A DNA stretch of 64,000 nucleotides, taken from the NCBI RefSeq assembly GCF_030816935.1, contig NZ_JAUSYO010000001.1:2356001-2420000 (forward strand), written 5' to 3'. Position numbers and translations under genes: made by a program. The notes under the pieces are model-generated. The model was not told where the DNA came from, searched no databases, and was given only the letters and a program-made list of their open reading frames with translations. Shown here piece after piece: positions 28,578 to 38,405 of the stretch. The DNA is from Arthrobacter sp. B3I9. Its GTDB lineage: Bacteria; Actinomycetota; Actinomycetes; Actinomycetales; Micrococcaceae. Position 1 is the stretch's first letter; the number at the start of each line of letters is the position of its first letter.

Positions 28578-29515
28578 TCGTAGATCTTCCCGATACAACA
28601 ACGTCCAACATCTCCAAAAAGATGACGGCCCTGCGGGAACAGGGCGGCGTCATCGCCCTGGGCCGGGTCCTGACCCTCGTGGTGGTGACCAAGTCCGGGC
28701 TGGAGGAAGAGGCGATTGAGGCCGCCAATGAGGCGAGCCGTGAGCACCCGTGCCGGATCATTGTGCTGGCAGACGCCGGGGCCTCCGCCCCGACCCGGCT
28801 GGACGCCCAGATCCGGGTCGGCGGTGACGCCGGCGCGTCAGAGGTGATCCTGCTCCGCGGTTACGGCGAGCTGGCGGAGGAAAGCGAGTCCCTCGTCGCC
28901 GCTCTCCTGCTGCCGGACGCGCCGATCGTGGCGTGGTGGCCGCACGGCGCCCCGAAAAACGCCTGCGAGACATCGATCGGCCGGATCGCGCACCGCCGGA
29001 TCACCGATTCAGCCAACGAACCGGAACCGCAGGAGGCCCTGGACAACGTCCGGCGGACGTACAAGGCCGGCGACACCGACCTTGCCTGGACCCGGCTGAC
29101 GAACTGGCGCATCCAGCTCGCCGCGGCCCTGGACCAGGCGGACGATTCGCCGGTCACGGCCGTCGCCGTCGAAGGCGCTTCCGACTCCCCCAGCACCATC
29201 CTGCTTGCGGCGTGGCTCACGCTGGCCCTGGACGTGCCGGTGACCATCGTGGCGGATCCTGCCGGCACGGGCATCCGGCGGGTGCGGCTGAGCCGCCCCG
29301 GCGGGGACATCCAGCTGTTCCGCCCGGCCCTCACGGTGGCGGAGCTGACGCAGCCCGGACAGCCCGCGCAGCGGATCTCGCTGCCGCGCCGGAGCCTGCA
29401 GGATTGCCTTGCCGAGGAACTGCGCCGCCTGGACCCGGACGAAGTGTTCGGCGAAGTGATTACTATGGGACTTCCACGCACCAATCTAAGGAGTGTCCGT
29501 CCCAGTGAGCGTTGA
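28574..29515 (+). CDS. opcA: Glucose-6-phosphate dehydrogenase assembly protein OpcA
   Basis: A 313-aa protein needed for assembly and activation of Zwf in actinobacteria and cyanobacteria; it has no catalytic motif. The N-terminal IVDLPDTTTSNISKKM and the central PIVAWWPHGAPKNAC segment are family features, along with TDLAWTRLTNWRIQLAAALDQ. The start overlaps the zwf stop (ATGA) and the 3' end overlaps pgl by 11 bp, so the three are co-translated. Confidence 0.93.
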   Translation: MIVDLPDTTTSNISKKMTALREQGGVIALGRVLTLVVVTKSGLEEEAIEAANEASREHPCRIIVLADAGASAPTRLDAQIRVGGDAGASEVILLRGYGELAEESESLVAALLLPDAPIVAWWPHGAPKNACETSIGRIAHRRITDSANEPEPQEALDNVRRTYKAGDTDLAWTRLTNWRIQLAAALDQADDSPVTAVAVEGASDSPSTILLAAWLTLALDVPVTIVADPAGTGIRRVRLSRPGGDIQLFRPALTVAELTQPGQPAQRISLPRRSLQDCLAEELRRLDPDEVFGEVITMGLPRTNLRSVRPSER

Positions 29516-30323
29516 TCCCAGAGTAAGCATCCATCCCGACTCGACCGTTCTGATGGCTGCGATCGCCGCCCGCCTGATCACCAAGCTTGTCGACATCCAG
29601 GACAAGCACGGCGAGGCGACGGTGGTCCTGACGGGCGGCACGATGGGAATCGGCTCACTTAAGGCTGTGGCAGCGTCACCGGCGGCATCCGCCGTCGACT
29701 GGTCCAAGGTCAACTTCTGGTGGGGCGACGAACGCTTTGTCGCCGCCGACGACGCCGAGCGCAACGCACGCCAGGCGCAGGAGGCGTTGCTGGCGCACAT
29801 ACCGGTAGACCCGGCGCGGGTGCACGTGCCCGGAGCGGCGGGGGAATTCGACTCCCCGGAGGAGGCGGCGGAAGACTACGCCCGCAGGCTGGCCGATGCC
29901 GCGGCGGAAGAACACGCCGCCGACATGTCGGATGACCGGCCGGACAACCCGGGCCTGCTTCCCCGCTTCGACATCGTCCTGCTGGGCGTGGGACCGGACG
30001 CCCATGTGGCGTCGCTGTTCCCCGAACAGGCGGGCATCCGCGAAAAGCAGCTCACCGTCGTCGGCGTCCGCAACTCCCCCAAGCCGCCGCCGGCCCGGGT
30101 CTCCCTGACCCTGCCGGCAATCAACACCGCCGCGGAAGTGTGGATGGTCGTCGCGGGTGAGGACAAGGCGGGCGCCGTCGGACTGGCACTCGCGGGCGCC
30201 AATCCCGTACAGGTTCCGGCCGCCGGCCCCCGGGGCCGCCAGGAAACGCTGTGGCTGATCGACGAGAACGCAGCTGCCCGGGTACCGGCGCAGCTAGTCC
30301 GGAAGAGCGCGGCCGGCTCGTAA
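29505..30323 (+). CDS. pgl: 6-phosphogluconolactonase
   Basis: Hydrolyses 6-phosphogluconolactone, the product of Zwf. It has 272 aa from GTG 29505. The family motifs are VVLTGGTMGIGSLKAV, WWGDERFVAADDAERNARQA and LLGVGPDAHVASLFP. An AAGGAG site ends at 29492; GTG 29493 would have no spacing to it, so the GTG at 29505 is preferred. The last 30 bp overlap the 3' end of rbpA on the opposite strand, a true convergent coding overlap. Confidence 0.93.
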   Translation: MSVDPRVSIHPDSTVLMAAIAARLITKLVDIQDKHGEATVVLTGGTMGIGSLKAVAASPAASAVDWSKVNFWWGDERFVAADDAERNARQAQEALLAHIPVDPARVHVPGAAGEFDSPEEAAEDYARRLADAAAEEHAADMSDDRPDNPGLLPRFDIVLLGVGPDAHVASLFPEQAGIREKQLTVVGVRNSPKPPPARVSLTLPAINTAAEVWMVVAGEDKAGAVGLALAGANPVQVPAAGPRGRQETLWLIDENAAARVPAQLVRKSAAGS

Positions 30324-30671
30324 TCTCTCCAGCGCTCCGGCCAGCACGTCCTCGGCGTCCTGGCTGGAGCGCCGTTCTTTAACGTAGTCGAGATGGCTCT
30401 TAAAGCCATCCAGAGGCGGTTCCTCGAGGTCCAGCGTGGCCACGTCCCGTGTGGCTGTCCCGCCGCAACGGCGGCAGTCCCAGAGTCCGGGGATCTGGTC
30501 CTCCGGGAGCTGGGCAAAAACCAGAGCCGTCTCATGGCCCTTGGCGCACCAGTAGGAAACCCGGATCCGCGGCTGCCGGGCAGCGGTATCGTCGAGGGGT
30601 TCGTGCCGCGGGGCCGCCCCTTCAATCGCACCCACGCGGATGCCCCTGAAACCGGAAGCAGAATGCAGCAT
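30294..30671 (-). CDS. rbpA: RNA polymerase-binding protein RbpA
   Basis: A 125-aa actinobacterial transcription factor that binds RNA polymerase and the principal sigma factor and stabilises open complexes. The N-terminal tail ASGFRGIRVGA is typical. The zinc-ribbon-like core has Cys in YWCAKGHE and DCRRCGG. The C-terminal sigma-interacting helix includes KSHLDYVKERRS. The ATG has a GGAG site. That site and start codon are matched by a perfect inverted copy 64 bp upstream. The 3' end overlaps pgl. Confidence 0.93.
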   Translation of the reverse strand: MLHSASGFRGIRVGAIEGAAPRHEPLDDTAARQPRIRVSYWCAKGHETALVFAQLPEDQIPGLWDCRRCGGTATRDVATLDLEEPPLDGFKSHLDYVKERRSSQDAEDVLAGALERLRAGRALPD

Positions 30672-30759
30672 CGGGAACTCCTGGCTACTGGACTGGCTGT
30701 TTGTGCCTGCTTGGTATGTGCCTGCAGTCAGCGACAGTGTATTTCGGAGTTCCCGATGC
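30668..30759 (-). promoter_or_regulatory. Inverted repeat enclosing the rbpA 5' region
   Basis: A perfect 14-bp inverted repeat: GCATCGGGAACTCC at 30668-30681 and its reverse complement at 30746-30759. On the rbpA strand the proximal arm contains the ribosome site and start codon (GGAGTTCCCGATGC). If the transcript includes the distal arm, the start site would be paired and hidden. The distal arm also contains GGAAC, which could instead be a stress-sigma -35 element, but no matching -10 is clear. Confidence 0.55.
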
Positions 30760-30818
30760 CGGGAGGGCCCTAGGACCCGCTTATGAAGTTTTAAGGAACA
30801 GTACCCCGGAGCCGGCCT

Positions 30819-31076
30819 CTAGGAGTCGGCGCCGGTGCTGAACCGCATCAGCAGGCCGAGGGCGATGATCACAACACCCCAGGTGACCCCAAGGATGATC
30901 GTGAACCTGTTGAGGTTCCGTTCCGCAACGCCGGACGAGCTGAGCCCGGAGCTCATCCCGCCGCCGAACATGTCGGACAGGCCGCCTCCACGCCCCTTGT
31001 GGAGCAGGATGAGCAAGGTCAGCAGGAGGCTGGTGATGCCCAGCAGGACCTGCAGAATGACATGAAGAACGTCCAC
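30819..31076 (-). CDS. secG: Preprotein translocase subunit SecG
   Basis: An 85-aa membrane protein of the SecYEG channel. It has two hydrophobic helices (VLHVILQVLLGITSLLLTLLILLH and FTIILGVTWGVVIIALGLLM) around the conserved HKGRGGGLSDMFGGG loop. The start is GTG at 31076, with AAAGG upstream. It lies 49 bp downstream of tpiA on the same strand, a common actinobacterial arrangement. Confidence 0.93.
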   Translation of the reverse strand: MDVLHVILQVLLGITSLLLTLLILLHKGRGGGLSDMFGGGMSSGLSSSGVAERNLNRFTIILGVTWGVVIIALGLLMRFSTGADS

Positions 31077-31125
31077 GACGGCCTTTCAGAAGGATTGGAT
31101 TGCGGGGGCCAAAGCTGTGTCCGGA

Positions 31126-31941
31126 CTAATCCGTCACCAAATGACTCTCGAACCTGACAATATTAGCAAACTCGGCAGGATCAAGGCTGGCGCCGCCCAC
31201 CAGCAGTCCGTCCACGTCGCGTTCCTTGAGGATCGACGCCGCGTTGTTGGCCTTGACCGAACCGCCGTAGAGCAGCCGGGTCTTCCCGGCGACGTCCGAG
31301 CCGAAGAGCGTGGCCAGCTCGGCCCGGATGGCTGCGCACATTTCCTGCGCATCCTCGGGTCCGGCAACCTCGCCGGTGCCGATCGCCCAGACCGGTTCGT
31401 AGGCAACGACCAGTTCGGCGGCCTGCTCCGGGGTGAGGCCATCGACGCCGGCACGGAGCTGGGCGAGGGTGTGATCGACGTGGGTGCCGGCTTGGCGGAC
31501 CTCCAGGCCTTCGCCGACGCACAGCACCGGTGTCAGGCCGTGGCGGAAGGCTGCTTTGGTCTTCGCGTTGAGCAGCTCATCGGTTTCGCCGTGGATGGTG
31601 CGTCGTTCGCTGTGGCCCACGAGGACGTAGCGGCACCCCAGCTTGGCGAGGAACTGGCCGGAAACGTCACCGGTGTAGGCACCCGAATCGAACTGCGAGA
31701 GGTCCTGTCCGCCGTAGGCAATCTCCAGTTCATCGCCCTGGACGAGCGTCTGGACGCCGCGGAGGTCCGTGAACGGGGGAAAGACGGCCACCTCCGCACG
31801 GCTGTAGTCATGTTTGGCGTCGGACAAGGTCCAGGCCAGCTTCTGCAGGAGGGTGATGCCCTGGACGTGGTCCATGTTCATCTTCCAGTTGCCTGCGATG
31901 AAAGGCTTGCGGTCGAACGTGCCGTTGGTTGACGTTGTCAC
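31126..31941 (-). CDS. tpiA: Triosephosphate isomerase
   Basis: A 271-aa TIM-barrel enzyme interconverting dihydroxyacetone phosphate and glyceraldehyde 3-phosphate. The catalytic Lys is in AGNWKMN, the His in LVGHSERR and the Glu in [24 protein letters not shown] binds phosphate. The ATG has a strong TGGAG site. It follows pgk across 110 bp that contain a long hairpin, and precedes secG. Confidence 0.96.
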   Translation of the reverse strand: MTTSTNGTFDRKPFIAGNWKMNMDHVQGITLLQKLAWTLSDAKHDYSRAEVAVFPPFTDLRGVQTLVQGDELEIAYGGQDLSQFDSGAYTGDVSGQFLAKLGCRYVLVGHSERRTIHGETDELLNAKTKAAFRHGLTPVLCVGEGLEVRQAGTHVDHTLAQLRAGVDGLTPEQAAELVVAYEPVWAIGTGEVAGPEDAQEMCAAIRAELATLFGSDVAGKTRLLYGGSVKANNAASILKERDVDGLLVGGASLDPAEFANIVRFESHLVTD

Positions 31942-31983
31942 ATGGTCTCCAAAAAGAGGTGGGAGTCAGAAATAGTTCGGGGA

Positions 31984-32044
31984 CAGCCGGCGGCGCGCCC
32001 GCGGCACCGCTCCGCGAGGTGCGGGACGGGCGCGCTGCCGGCTG
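31984..32044 (-). other. Long hairpin between pgk and tpiA
   Basis: Two 18-nt arms (31984-32001 and 32027-32044) pair with one mismatch. Inside them GCACC and GGTGC add a second stem. No U-tract follows on the minus strand, so it is more likely a processing or stabilising structure than a full terminator within the gap-pgk-tpiA transcript. Confidence 0.7.
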
Positions 32045-32051
32045 GAAGTGC

Positions 32052-33278
32052 TTAGCGGTCCAGGACGCTCAGGCCCGGGAGGTCCTTGCCTTCGAGGTAC
32101 TCGAGGCTGGCACCGCCGCCGGTGGAAATGTGGCCGAACTGGTCGTCCGCGAAGCCGAGGGTCCGCACTGCCGCGGCGGAGTCGCCGCCGCCGACAACGG
32201 TAAACCCATCGGTTTCCGTGAGCGACTGGGCGATTGCCTTCGTGCCGGCGGCGAACGCCGGGAACTCGAAGACGCCCATCGGACCGTTCCAGAACACCGT
32301 CTTGGCACCCTTGATCCGTTCCGCGAACTCGGCTGCCGATTCCGGTCCGATGTCCAGGCCGATGCCCCGGCTGCCGAAGCTGCTGTCCTCGATCGACTCG
32401 GCACGGACCGTCTCAGCCTCCGCATCGGCGGCGAACTTGCTGGCCACCACGACGTCCGTGGGGACCACGAACTCGGTTCCGGAGTCCGCGGCGCGCTTCA
32501 GGTACTCCTGCACCACGGGGATCTGGTCCTCTTCCAGCAGGCTGGCGGCGACCTTGTAACCCGCGGCTGCGAGGAAGGTGAACAGCATGCCGCCGCCCAC
32601 CAGGATCGTGTCCGCCTTGCCGATCAGGTTGTCGATCACGGCGAGCTTGTCGGAGACCTTGGAGCCGCCAAGGACGACGACGTACGGACGCTGGGTTTCG
32701 GTGGTGAGCTTGCGCAGCACCTCCACCTCCGTGCGGACCAGGTCGCCCTGGTAGGAGGGCAGCCGGGTGGCGACGTCGAACACGCTGGCGTGCTTGCGGT
32801 GCACGGCGCCGAAGGCGTCATCCACGAACGCGCCGTTCGCTCCCGTCAGGCCTACCAGCTCATCGGCGAAGGCACCGCGCTCGGCGTCGTCCTTGGACGT
32901 TTCACGGGCGTCGAAGCGCACGTTCTCCAGCACGAGCGCCTGGCCGTCCTGCAGCCCCGCCGCGAGTTCCTGCGCGGAGGTGCCGACAGTGTCGTCGGCA
33001 AGCGAAACCTTGAAGGACGCCAGTTCGGCGAGCCGGGACACGGCGGGCTTGAGCGAATACTTCTCCTCCGGCGCGCCCTTGGGGCGGCCGAGGTGCGCTG
33101 TGACCAGCACGCGGGCACCGGCGTCCGTGAGCTTCGCCAGGACTGGCAGGGAGGCCTTGATGCGGCCGTCGTCAGTCACTGTAGAGCCGTCGAGCGGCAC
33201 GTTCAGGTCACTTCTGACCAGAACGTACCGCCCGCGGACACCATCAGCGATCAGTTCGTTGAGGGTGTGGAATGTCAT
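32052..33278 (-). CDS. pgk: Phosphoglycerate kinase
   Basis: A 408-aa two-domain enzyme making ATP from 1,3-bisphosphoglycerate. Signature [15 protein letters not shown] lies at the N-terminus, then [35 protein letters not shown], and the nucleotide loop [11 protein letters not shown] at the C-terminus. The start ATG at 33278 matches the family start; an open frame upstream overlaps gap. It lies 10 bp after gap, so the two are one operon. Confidence 0.96.
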   Translation of the reverse strand: MTFHTLNELIADGVRGRYVLVRSDLNVPLDGSTVTDDGRIKASLPVLAKLTDAGARVLVTAHLGRPKGAPEEKYSLKPAVSRLAELASFKVSLADDTVGTSAQELAAGLQDGQALVLENVRFDARETSKDDAERGAFADELVGLTGANGAFVDDAFGAVHRKHASVFDVATRLPSYQGDLVRTEVEVLRKLTTETQRPYVVVLGGSKVSDKLAVIDNLIGKADTILVGGGMLFTFLAAAGYKVAASLLEEDQIPVVQEYLKRAADSGTEFVVPTDVVVASKFAADAEAETVRAESIEDSSFGSRGIGLDIGPESAAEFAERIKGAKTVFWNGPMGVFEFPAFAAGTKAIAQSLTETDGFTVVGGGDSAAAVRTLGFADDQFGHISTGGGASLEYLEGKDLPGLSVLDR

Positions 33279-33288
33279 GAGTCTTACC

Positions 33289-34335
<1,047 letters not shown>

Positions 34336-34471
34336 CTAGTTGAGCGGGCGTTCAAGCCAACTAACAGATCCCGCACGCCATTGGGCAGAGATGATTACCA
34401 GATCGGAGGGCGACCAGCTACATTGCTGAAGGCTAACCGCCTTCCGTGACCTATCTTACGTTTAACGAAGC

Positions 34472-34495
34472 CTGCCCCCGCAAGTGCGGGGGCAG
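34472..34495 (-). terminator. sodA terminator hairpin
   Basis: A perfect 10-bp GC stem (CTGCCCCCGC/GCGGGGGCAG) with a 4-nt loop lies about 70 nt past the sodA stop and upstream of the gap promoter. The minus strand continues GCTTCGTT, a poor U-tract. Confidence 0.75.
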
Positions 34496-34566
34496 ACAGC
34501 CCGCGATTCGGCCCTGCAGGACCGAAACGTGAGCTTTGTTACAAACAGACGCGCGTCACTTCACCG

Positions 34567-35190
34567 TTAGAGGGTGATGAGGCCGGTGGCGTTCGTGCGG
34601 GCAGCCTCGAAGCGACGGGCGACATCGGCCCAGTTCACGATGTTCCAGAACGCCTTAACGTAGTCAGCCTTGACGTTGACGTAGTCCAGGTAGAAGGCGT
34701 GCTCCCACATGTCCAGCATCAGCAGCGGGGTGGTGCCCAGCGCGACGTTGCCCTGCTGGTCGTAGAGCTGCTCGATGACGAGGTTGCCGCCGATCGGCTC
34801 GTAGGCCAGGAAGCCCCAGCCGGAGCCCTGCAGGCCCAGGGCCGCGGCGCTGAACTGGGCGCGGAAGGCGTCGAAGGAACCGAACGCGTCGTCAATGGCC
34901 GCCGCGAGCTCGCCCTCGGGCTTGTCGCCGCCGTCCGGGGAGAGGTTCTTCCAGAACACGGAGTGGTTGACGTGCCCGCCGGTGTGGAACGCGAGGTCCT
35001 TGGAGAGGCGGTTGATGTTGGCGAAGTCGCCCTTTTCGCGGGCCTCGGCCAGCTGTGCAAGTGCGTTGTTGGCGCCGGCAACGTAGGTTGCGTGGTGCTT
35101 GCTGTGGTGCAGCTCCATGATCCTCGCGGAGATGTGGGGCTCCAGCGCGGCGTAATCGTAGTCGAGTTCAGGCAGTACGTACTCGGTCAC
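34567..35190 (-). CDS. sodA: Superoxide dismutase (Fe/Mn family)
   Basis: A 207-aa cytosolic metalloenzyme. The metal ligands are visible: His in [13 protein letters not shown], His in [13 protein letters not shown], and Asp/His in [16 protein letters not shown]. The GTG start at 35190 is preceded by GGAGG at ideal spacing, so the longer frame starting at 35247 is rejected. Metal choice (Mn or Fe) cannot be settled by eye. A manganese exporter gene with a riboswitch occurs about 16 kb away. Confidence 0.94.
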   Translation of the reverse strand: MTEYVLPELDYDYAALEPHISARIMELHHSKHHATYVAGANNALAQLAEAREKGDFANINRLSKDLAFHTGGHVNHSVFWKNLSPDGGDKPEGELAAAIDDAFGSFDAFRAQFSAAALGLQGSGWGFLAYEPIGGNLVIEQLYDQQGNVALGTTPLLMLDMWEHAFYLDYVNVKADYVKAFWNIVNWADVARRFEAARTNATGLITL

Positions 35191-35358
35191 AAAATCCTCC
35201 AATGTCGTGGACGGGTTGTCCGGTTCGGTAACTCTCGGATTGTGCATCCGGATGGTGTTGCACCCGGAAATCTGTGGCGGATCCGGAATCCGGTGGGCGC
35301 GGCCTCCGCTGCTGCCGAGGTATGTCCACCGTCTGGATCCGATTCTAGGGGTGTGCGC

Positions 35359-36339
35359 CTACTCGTCCAGCATGTCAGCAGTCACATTGGCCTCCGTGCC
35401 GGGGATCCCCAGGTCCTGGGCGCGCTTGTCCGCCATGGCCAGCAGCCGCCGGATCCGGCCGGCGATGGCGTCCTTCGTCATGACCGGATCGGCCAGCCGG
35501 CCTAGTTCGTCCAGGCTGGCCTGCTTGTGCGCCACCCGCAGTTCGCCGGCGTACTTGAGGTGGTCCGGAACGTCGTCCCCGAGGATCTCCAGGGCGCGGT
35601 CCACCCGGGCACCGGCCGCGACAGCGGCCTGGGCCGAGCGCCGCAGGTTCGCGTCGTCGAAGTTGGCCAGCCGGTTGGCGGTCGCCCGGACTTCCTTGCG
35701 CATCCGGCGTTCCTCCCAGACCATCAGCGCGTCGTGCGCTCCCATCCGGGTCAGCAGCGCCGCGATCGTATCGCCGTCGCGGATCACCACGCGGTCCACT
35801 CCCCTGACTTCCCGGGCCTTGGCCTGGATGCCCAGCCGGCGCGCCGCGCCGACGAGGGCCAGGGCCGACTCCGGTCCCGGGCAGGTGACCTCCATGGCGG
35901 AGGAACGTCCGGGTTCGGTCAGCGAACCGTGGGCGAGGAACGCCCCGCGCCAGACCGCCTCGGCGTCGGACGCGGAACCGTTCACCACCGCCGACGGCAG
36001 ACCGCGGACGGGGCGCCCGCGGGCGTCCAGGAGGCCCGTCTGGCGGGCAAGCGCCTCGCCATCGCGCACCACCCGGACCACATAGCGGCTGCCGCGGCGC
36101 AGACCCCCGCCGGAGACTACGATGATCTCGCTCTGATGCCCGTAGACCTCGGCAATGGCCGCGCGAAGCCGGCGTGCGGTGGAGGCGAGGTCGACTTCGG
36201 CCTCGATCACGATCCGGCCGGAGATGATGTGCAGTCCGCCGGCGAAGCGGAGGATGGCCGACACTTCAGCCTTGCGGACGGAGGACTTCTTGATGTCCAG
36301 CCGGGAAAGTTCTTCCTTGACTGATGCTGTCAGTGCCAT
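35359..36339 (-). CDS. whiA: WhiA DNA-binding regulator
   Basis: A 326-aa regulator conserved in Gram-positives. In Streptomyces it works with WhiB to switch on sporulation division; in rods it affects division and chromosome segregation. An N-terminal homing-endonuclease-like domain is followed by a C-terminal helix-turn-helix ([27 protein letters not shown]). The start at ATG 36339 gives the standard [14 protein letters not shown]. It is the last gene of rapZ-yvcK-whiA, a conserved order. Confidence 0.94.
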   Translation of the reverse strand: MALTASVKEELSRLDIKKSSVRKAEVSAILRFAGGLHIISGRIVIEAEVDLASTARRLRAAIAEVYGHQSEIIVVSGGGLRRGSRYVVRVVRDGEALARQTGLLDARGRPVRGLPSAVVNGSASDAEAVWRGAFLAHGSLTEPGRSSAMEVTCPGPESALALVGAARRLGIQAKAREVRGVDRVVIRDGDTIAALLTRMGAHDALMVWEERRMRKEVRATANRLANFDDANLRRSAQAAVAAGARVDRALEILGDDVPDHLKYAGELRVAHKQASLDELGRLADPVMTKDAIAGRIRRLLAMADKRAQDLGIPGTEANVTADMLDE

Positions 36340-36349
36340 GGCACCTTTC

Positions 36350-37366
36350 CTAACTGTTCCCGAAAATGTCTTGGTACGCCGTCGCCAGACGCAATGGGTC
36401 GTGGATCGGGCGGCGGCTCGACGCCCCCACTTTACCCAACACAACCTCGGCGCCGAGCATCCCGGCGGCCTGCTCGAACTCCGGGAGGTCCGGGACCGAC
36501 GCCGGATCGGCCAGTACGACGTCGACCGTGAACTCCGGTGCGTACTCGCGCAGCACCCGGAGGTGGTCCGCGGCAGTCATGCCACTGGTTTCCTTGGTGT
36601 CCGTGGCCAGGTTCATCGTGAGGCAGCGCCGCGCCTGGGTGTTGCAGAGCGCGTCCCGCATTTCCGGCAGCAGCAGGTGCGGCAGCACGGACGTGTACCA
36701 GGAGCCCGGGCCCAGGATGACCCAGTCGGCCAGTTCGATGGCCGTGAGGGCCTCGATGCAGGCAGGTGCGTCCTCGGGCAGCAGGCGGACGCGTTCCAGC
36801 GATCCGGCAACGGCGCATTTGGCCTGGCCGCGGAGTGTCTGCAGCACCGACGTGCCGTCCGGAGCGGTGACGCGGACTTGACCCTCGATGGTGAGCGGCA
36901 CACTGGACATCGGCAGCACCTCGCCGCGGGCGCCCAGGAGGGCGCCGGCCCACTTGAGGCCGGCGACGGTGTCGCCGAGCAGTTCCCAGAGGGTCACGAT
37001 CAGCAGGTTGCCCATGGCATGCTCGTCAAGGGAGCCGCCGCGGCCCTTGCCGGGCATGAACCGGTGCTGCATCACATCACGCCAGGTGCGGCCCCAGTCG
37101 GTGTCGTCACACAGCGCGGACAGAGCCATCCGCAGGTCTCCCGGCGGGAGGACGCCGTACTCCTCGCGCAGGCGCCCGGAGGATCCGCCGTCGTCTGCAA
37201 CTGTGACGATCGCGGTCAGTTCCGAGGTGAGCAGGCGCAGCGCGGACAGCGAGGCCGAGAGCCCGTGGCCGCCGCCCAGGGCAACCACGGACGGGCCTTT
37301 GTCCTGCTGGCTGAAGGCAGGACTGGCGGGCGGGACAAGGGGCAGGGGTCCGGTGAGCAACGCCAT
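36350..37366 (-). CDS. YvcK/GlmR-type UDP-GlcNAc-binding regulator
   Basis: A 338-aa protein of the CofD/YvcK family, required for growth on gluconeogenic carbon and linked to cell-wall precursor control. The nucleotide-sugar motif is [18 protein letters not shown], followed by [43 protein letters not shown] is also typical. The start shares a base with the rapZ stop (TAATG). whiA follows after 10 bp. Confidence 0.92.
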   Translation of the reverse strand: MALLTGPLPLVPPASPAFSQQDKGPSVVALGGGHGLSASLSALRLLTSELTAIVTVADDGGSSGRLREEYGVLPPGDLRMALSALCDDTDWGRTWRDVMQHRFMPGKGRGGSLDEHAMGNLLIVTLWELLGDTVAGLKWAGALLGARGEVLPMSSVPLTIEGQVRVTAPDGTSVLQTLRGQAKCAVAGSLERVRLLPEDAPACIEALTAIELADWVILGPGSWYTSVLPHLLLPEMRDALCNTQARRCLTMNLATDTKETSGMTAADHLRVLREYAPEFTVDVVLADPASVPDLPEFEQAAGMLGAEVVLGKVGASSRRPIHDPLRLATAYQDIFGNS

Positions 37367-38289
37367 TATTCGCGGCCCAGATCCCGGTGGGTCGTGGTCA
37401 CCGTGACGCGCGGATACTGCGCGAGCCGTCGGGAAAGTTCCACCGCCACGGCCACGGAACGGTGCTTGCCTCCGGTGCAGCCGATGGCGATCGTCGCGTA
37501 ATGCTTGTTTTCGCGCCGGTAGCCGTCCAGCACCGGTTCGAGGGCCAGGACATAGCGCTCCACGAAGTTGCTGACGCCCTCGGCGTCAAGGACGTAGTCG
37601 CTGACATCCTTGTCGAGGCCGGTGTGCGGGCGGAGGGCGGGGACCCAGTGTGGGTTCGGGATGAAGCGGGCATCCGCCACGAAGTTCGAATCCACGGGAA
37701 GGCCATACTTGAAACCGAAGCTCATGACGTTCAGGCGCAGCGCCACCGGTCCGGTCTCACTGAACAGCTCGGTGATCGCCGTGGCCAGCCCGTGCACGTT
37801 CAGGGCCGACGTGTCCAGGACAATGTCGGCGGAAGTCCGCAGTTCGTGCAGCAGTTCACGTTCGGCGGCAATGCCGTCGAGGATCCTGCCGCCGCCCTGG
37901 AGCGGATGCGGGCGCCGGCCCTGTTCGAAGCGGCGGACCAGCACGCCGTCGTTCGCGTCGAGGAACAGCACCCGGAAGGTGAGCCCGCTCGCCTCAAGCG
38001 CACGGAGCGCGGCGCGGATGTCAGCGAACAGCTCCTTGCTGCGCACATCCATGACCACCGCGAGCTTGGAGATGGAGCGGGGCGCATGGGAGACCAGTTC
38101 GGCGAGCGTTCCAAGCATCTGCGGCGGAAGGTTCTCCACGACGTACCAGCCGTGGTCTTCCAACGCGTCCGAGGCGGTGCTGCGGCCGGCTCCCGACATG
38201 CCGGTCACCACGAGCAGTTCCGCCTCATCGGGTTTGACCGGCGTCATGCCGTCGGTCTCCGCGCCGGATCCTGCCGTCGACTCTGCCAT
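37366..38289 (-). CDS. rapZ: RapZ-type nucleotide-binding protein
   Basis: A 307-aa member of the RapZ/YvcJ family. In E. coli RapZ directs RNase E to the GlmZ RNA; the role in actinobacteria is not settled. The P-loop is [18 protein letters not shown], with Arg where most have Lys. The C-terminal signature is [16 protein letters not shown]. The start at ATG 38289 is chosen over an upstream extension that lacks homology. It is first of the rapZ-yvcK-whiA run. Confidence 0.92.
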   Translation of the reverse strand: MAESTAGSGAETDGMTPVKPDEAELLVVTGMSGAGRSTASDALEDHGWYVVENLPPQMLGTLAELVSHAPRSISKLAVVMDVRSKELFADIRAALRALEASGLTFRVLFLDANDGVLVRRFEQGRRPHPLQGGGRILDGIAAERELLHELRTSADIVLDTSALNVHGLATAITELFSETGPVALRLNVMSFGFKYGLPVDSNFVADARFIPNPHWVPALRPHTGLDKDVSDYVLDAEGVSNFVERYVLALEPVLDGYRRENKHYATIAIGCTGGKHRSVAVAVELSRRLAQYPRVTVTTTHRDLGRE

Positions 38290-38405
38290 CTGTGAAGCCC
38301 CATTCTGCCGTGCAGTCCTATGCCGCAGCCGCCCAGGGCGCGCCTTACGCACGCCGGACCTGCCATTGCCCAAGTCCTTACCCTAGCTAAATTTGCTGGT
38401 CCTAG

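Noticed and set aside
30740..30760. SigR/SigE-type stress promoter for rbpA
   Set aside because: GGAAC is present on the rbpA strand but no convincing GTT element lies at the expected distance.
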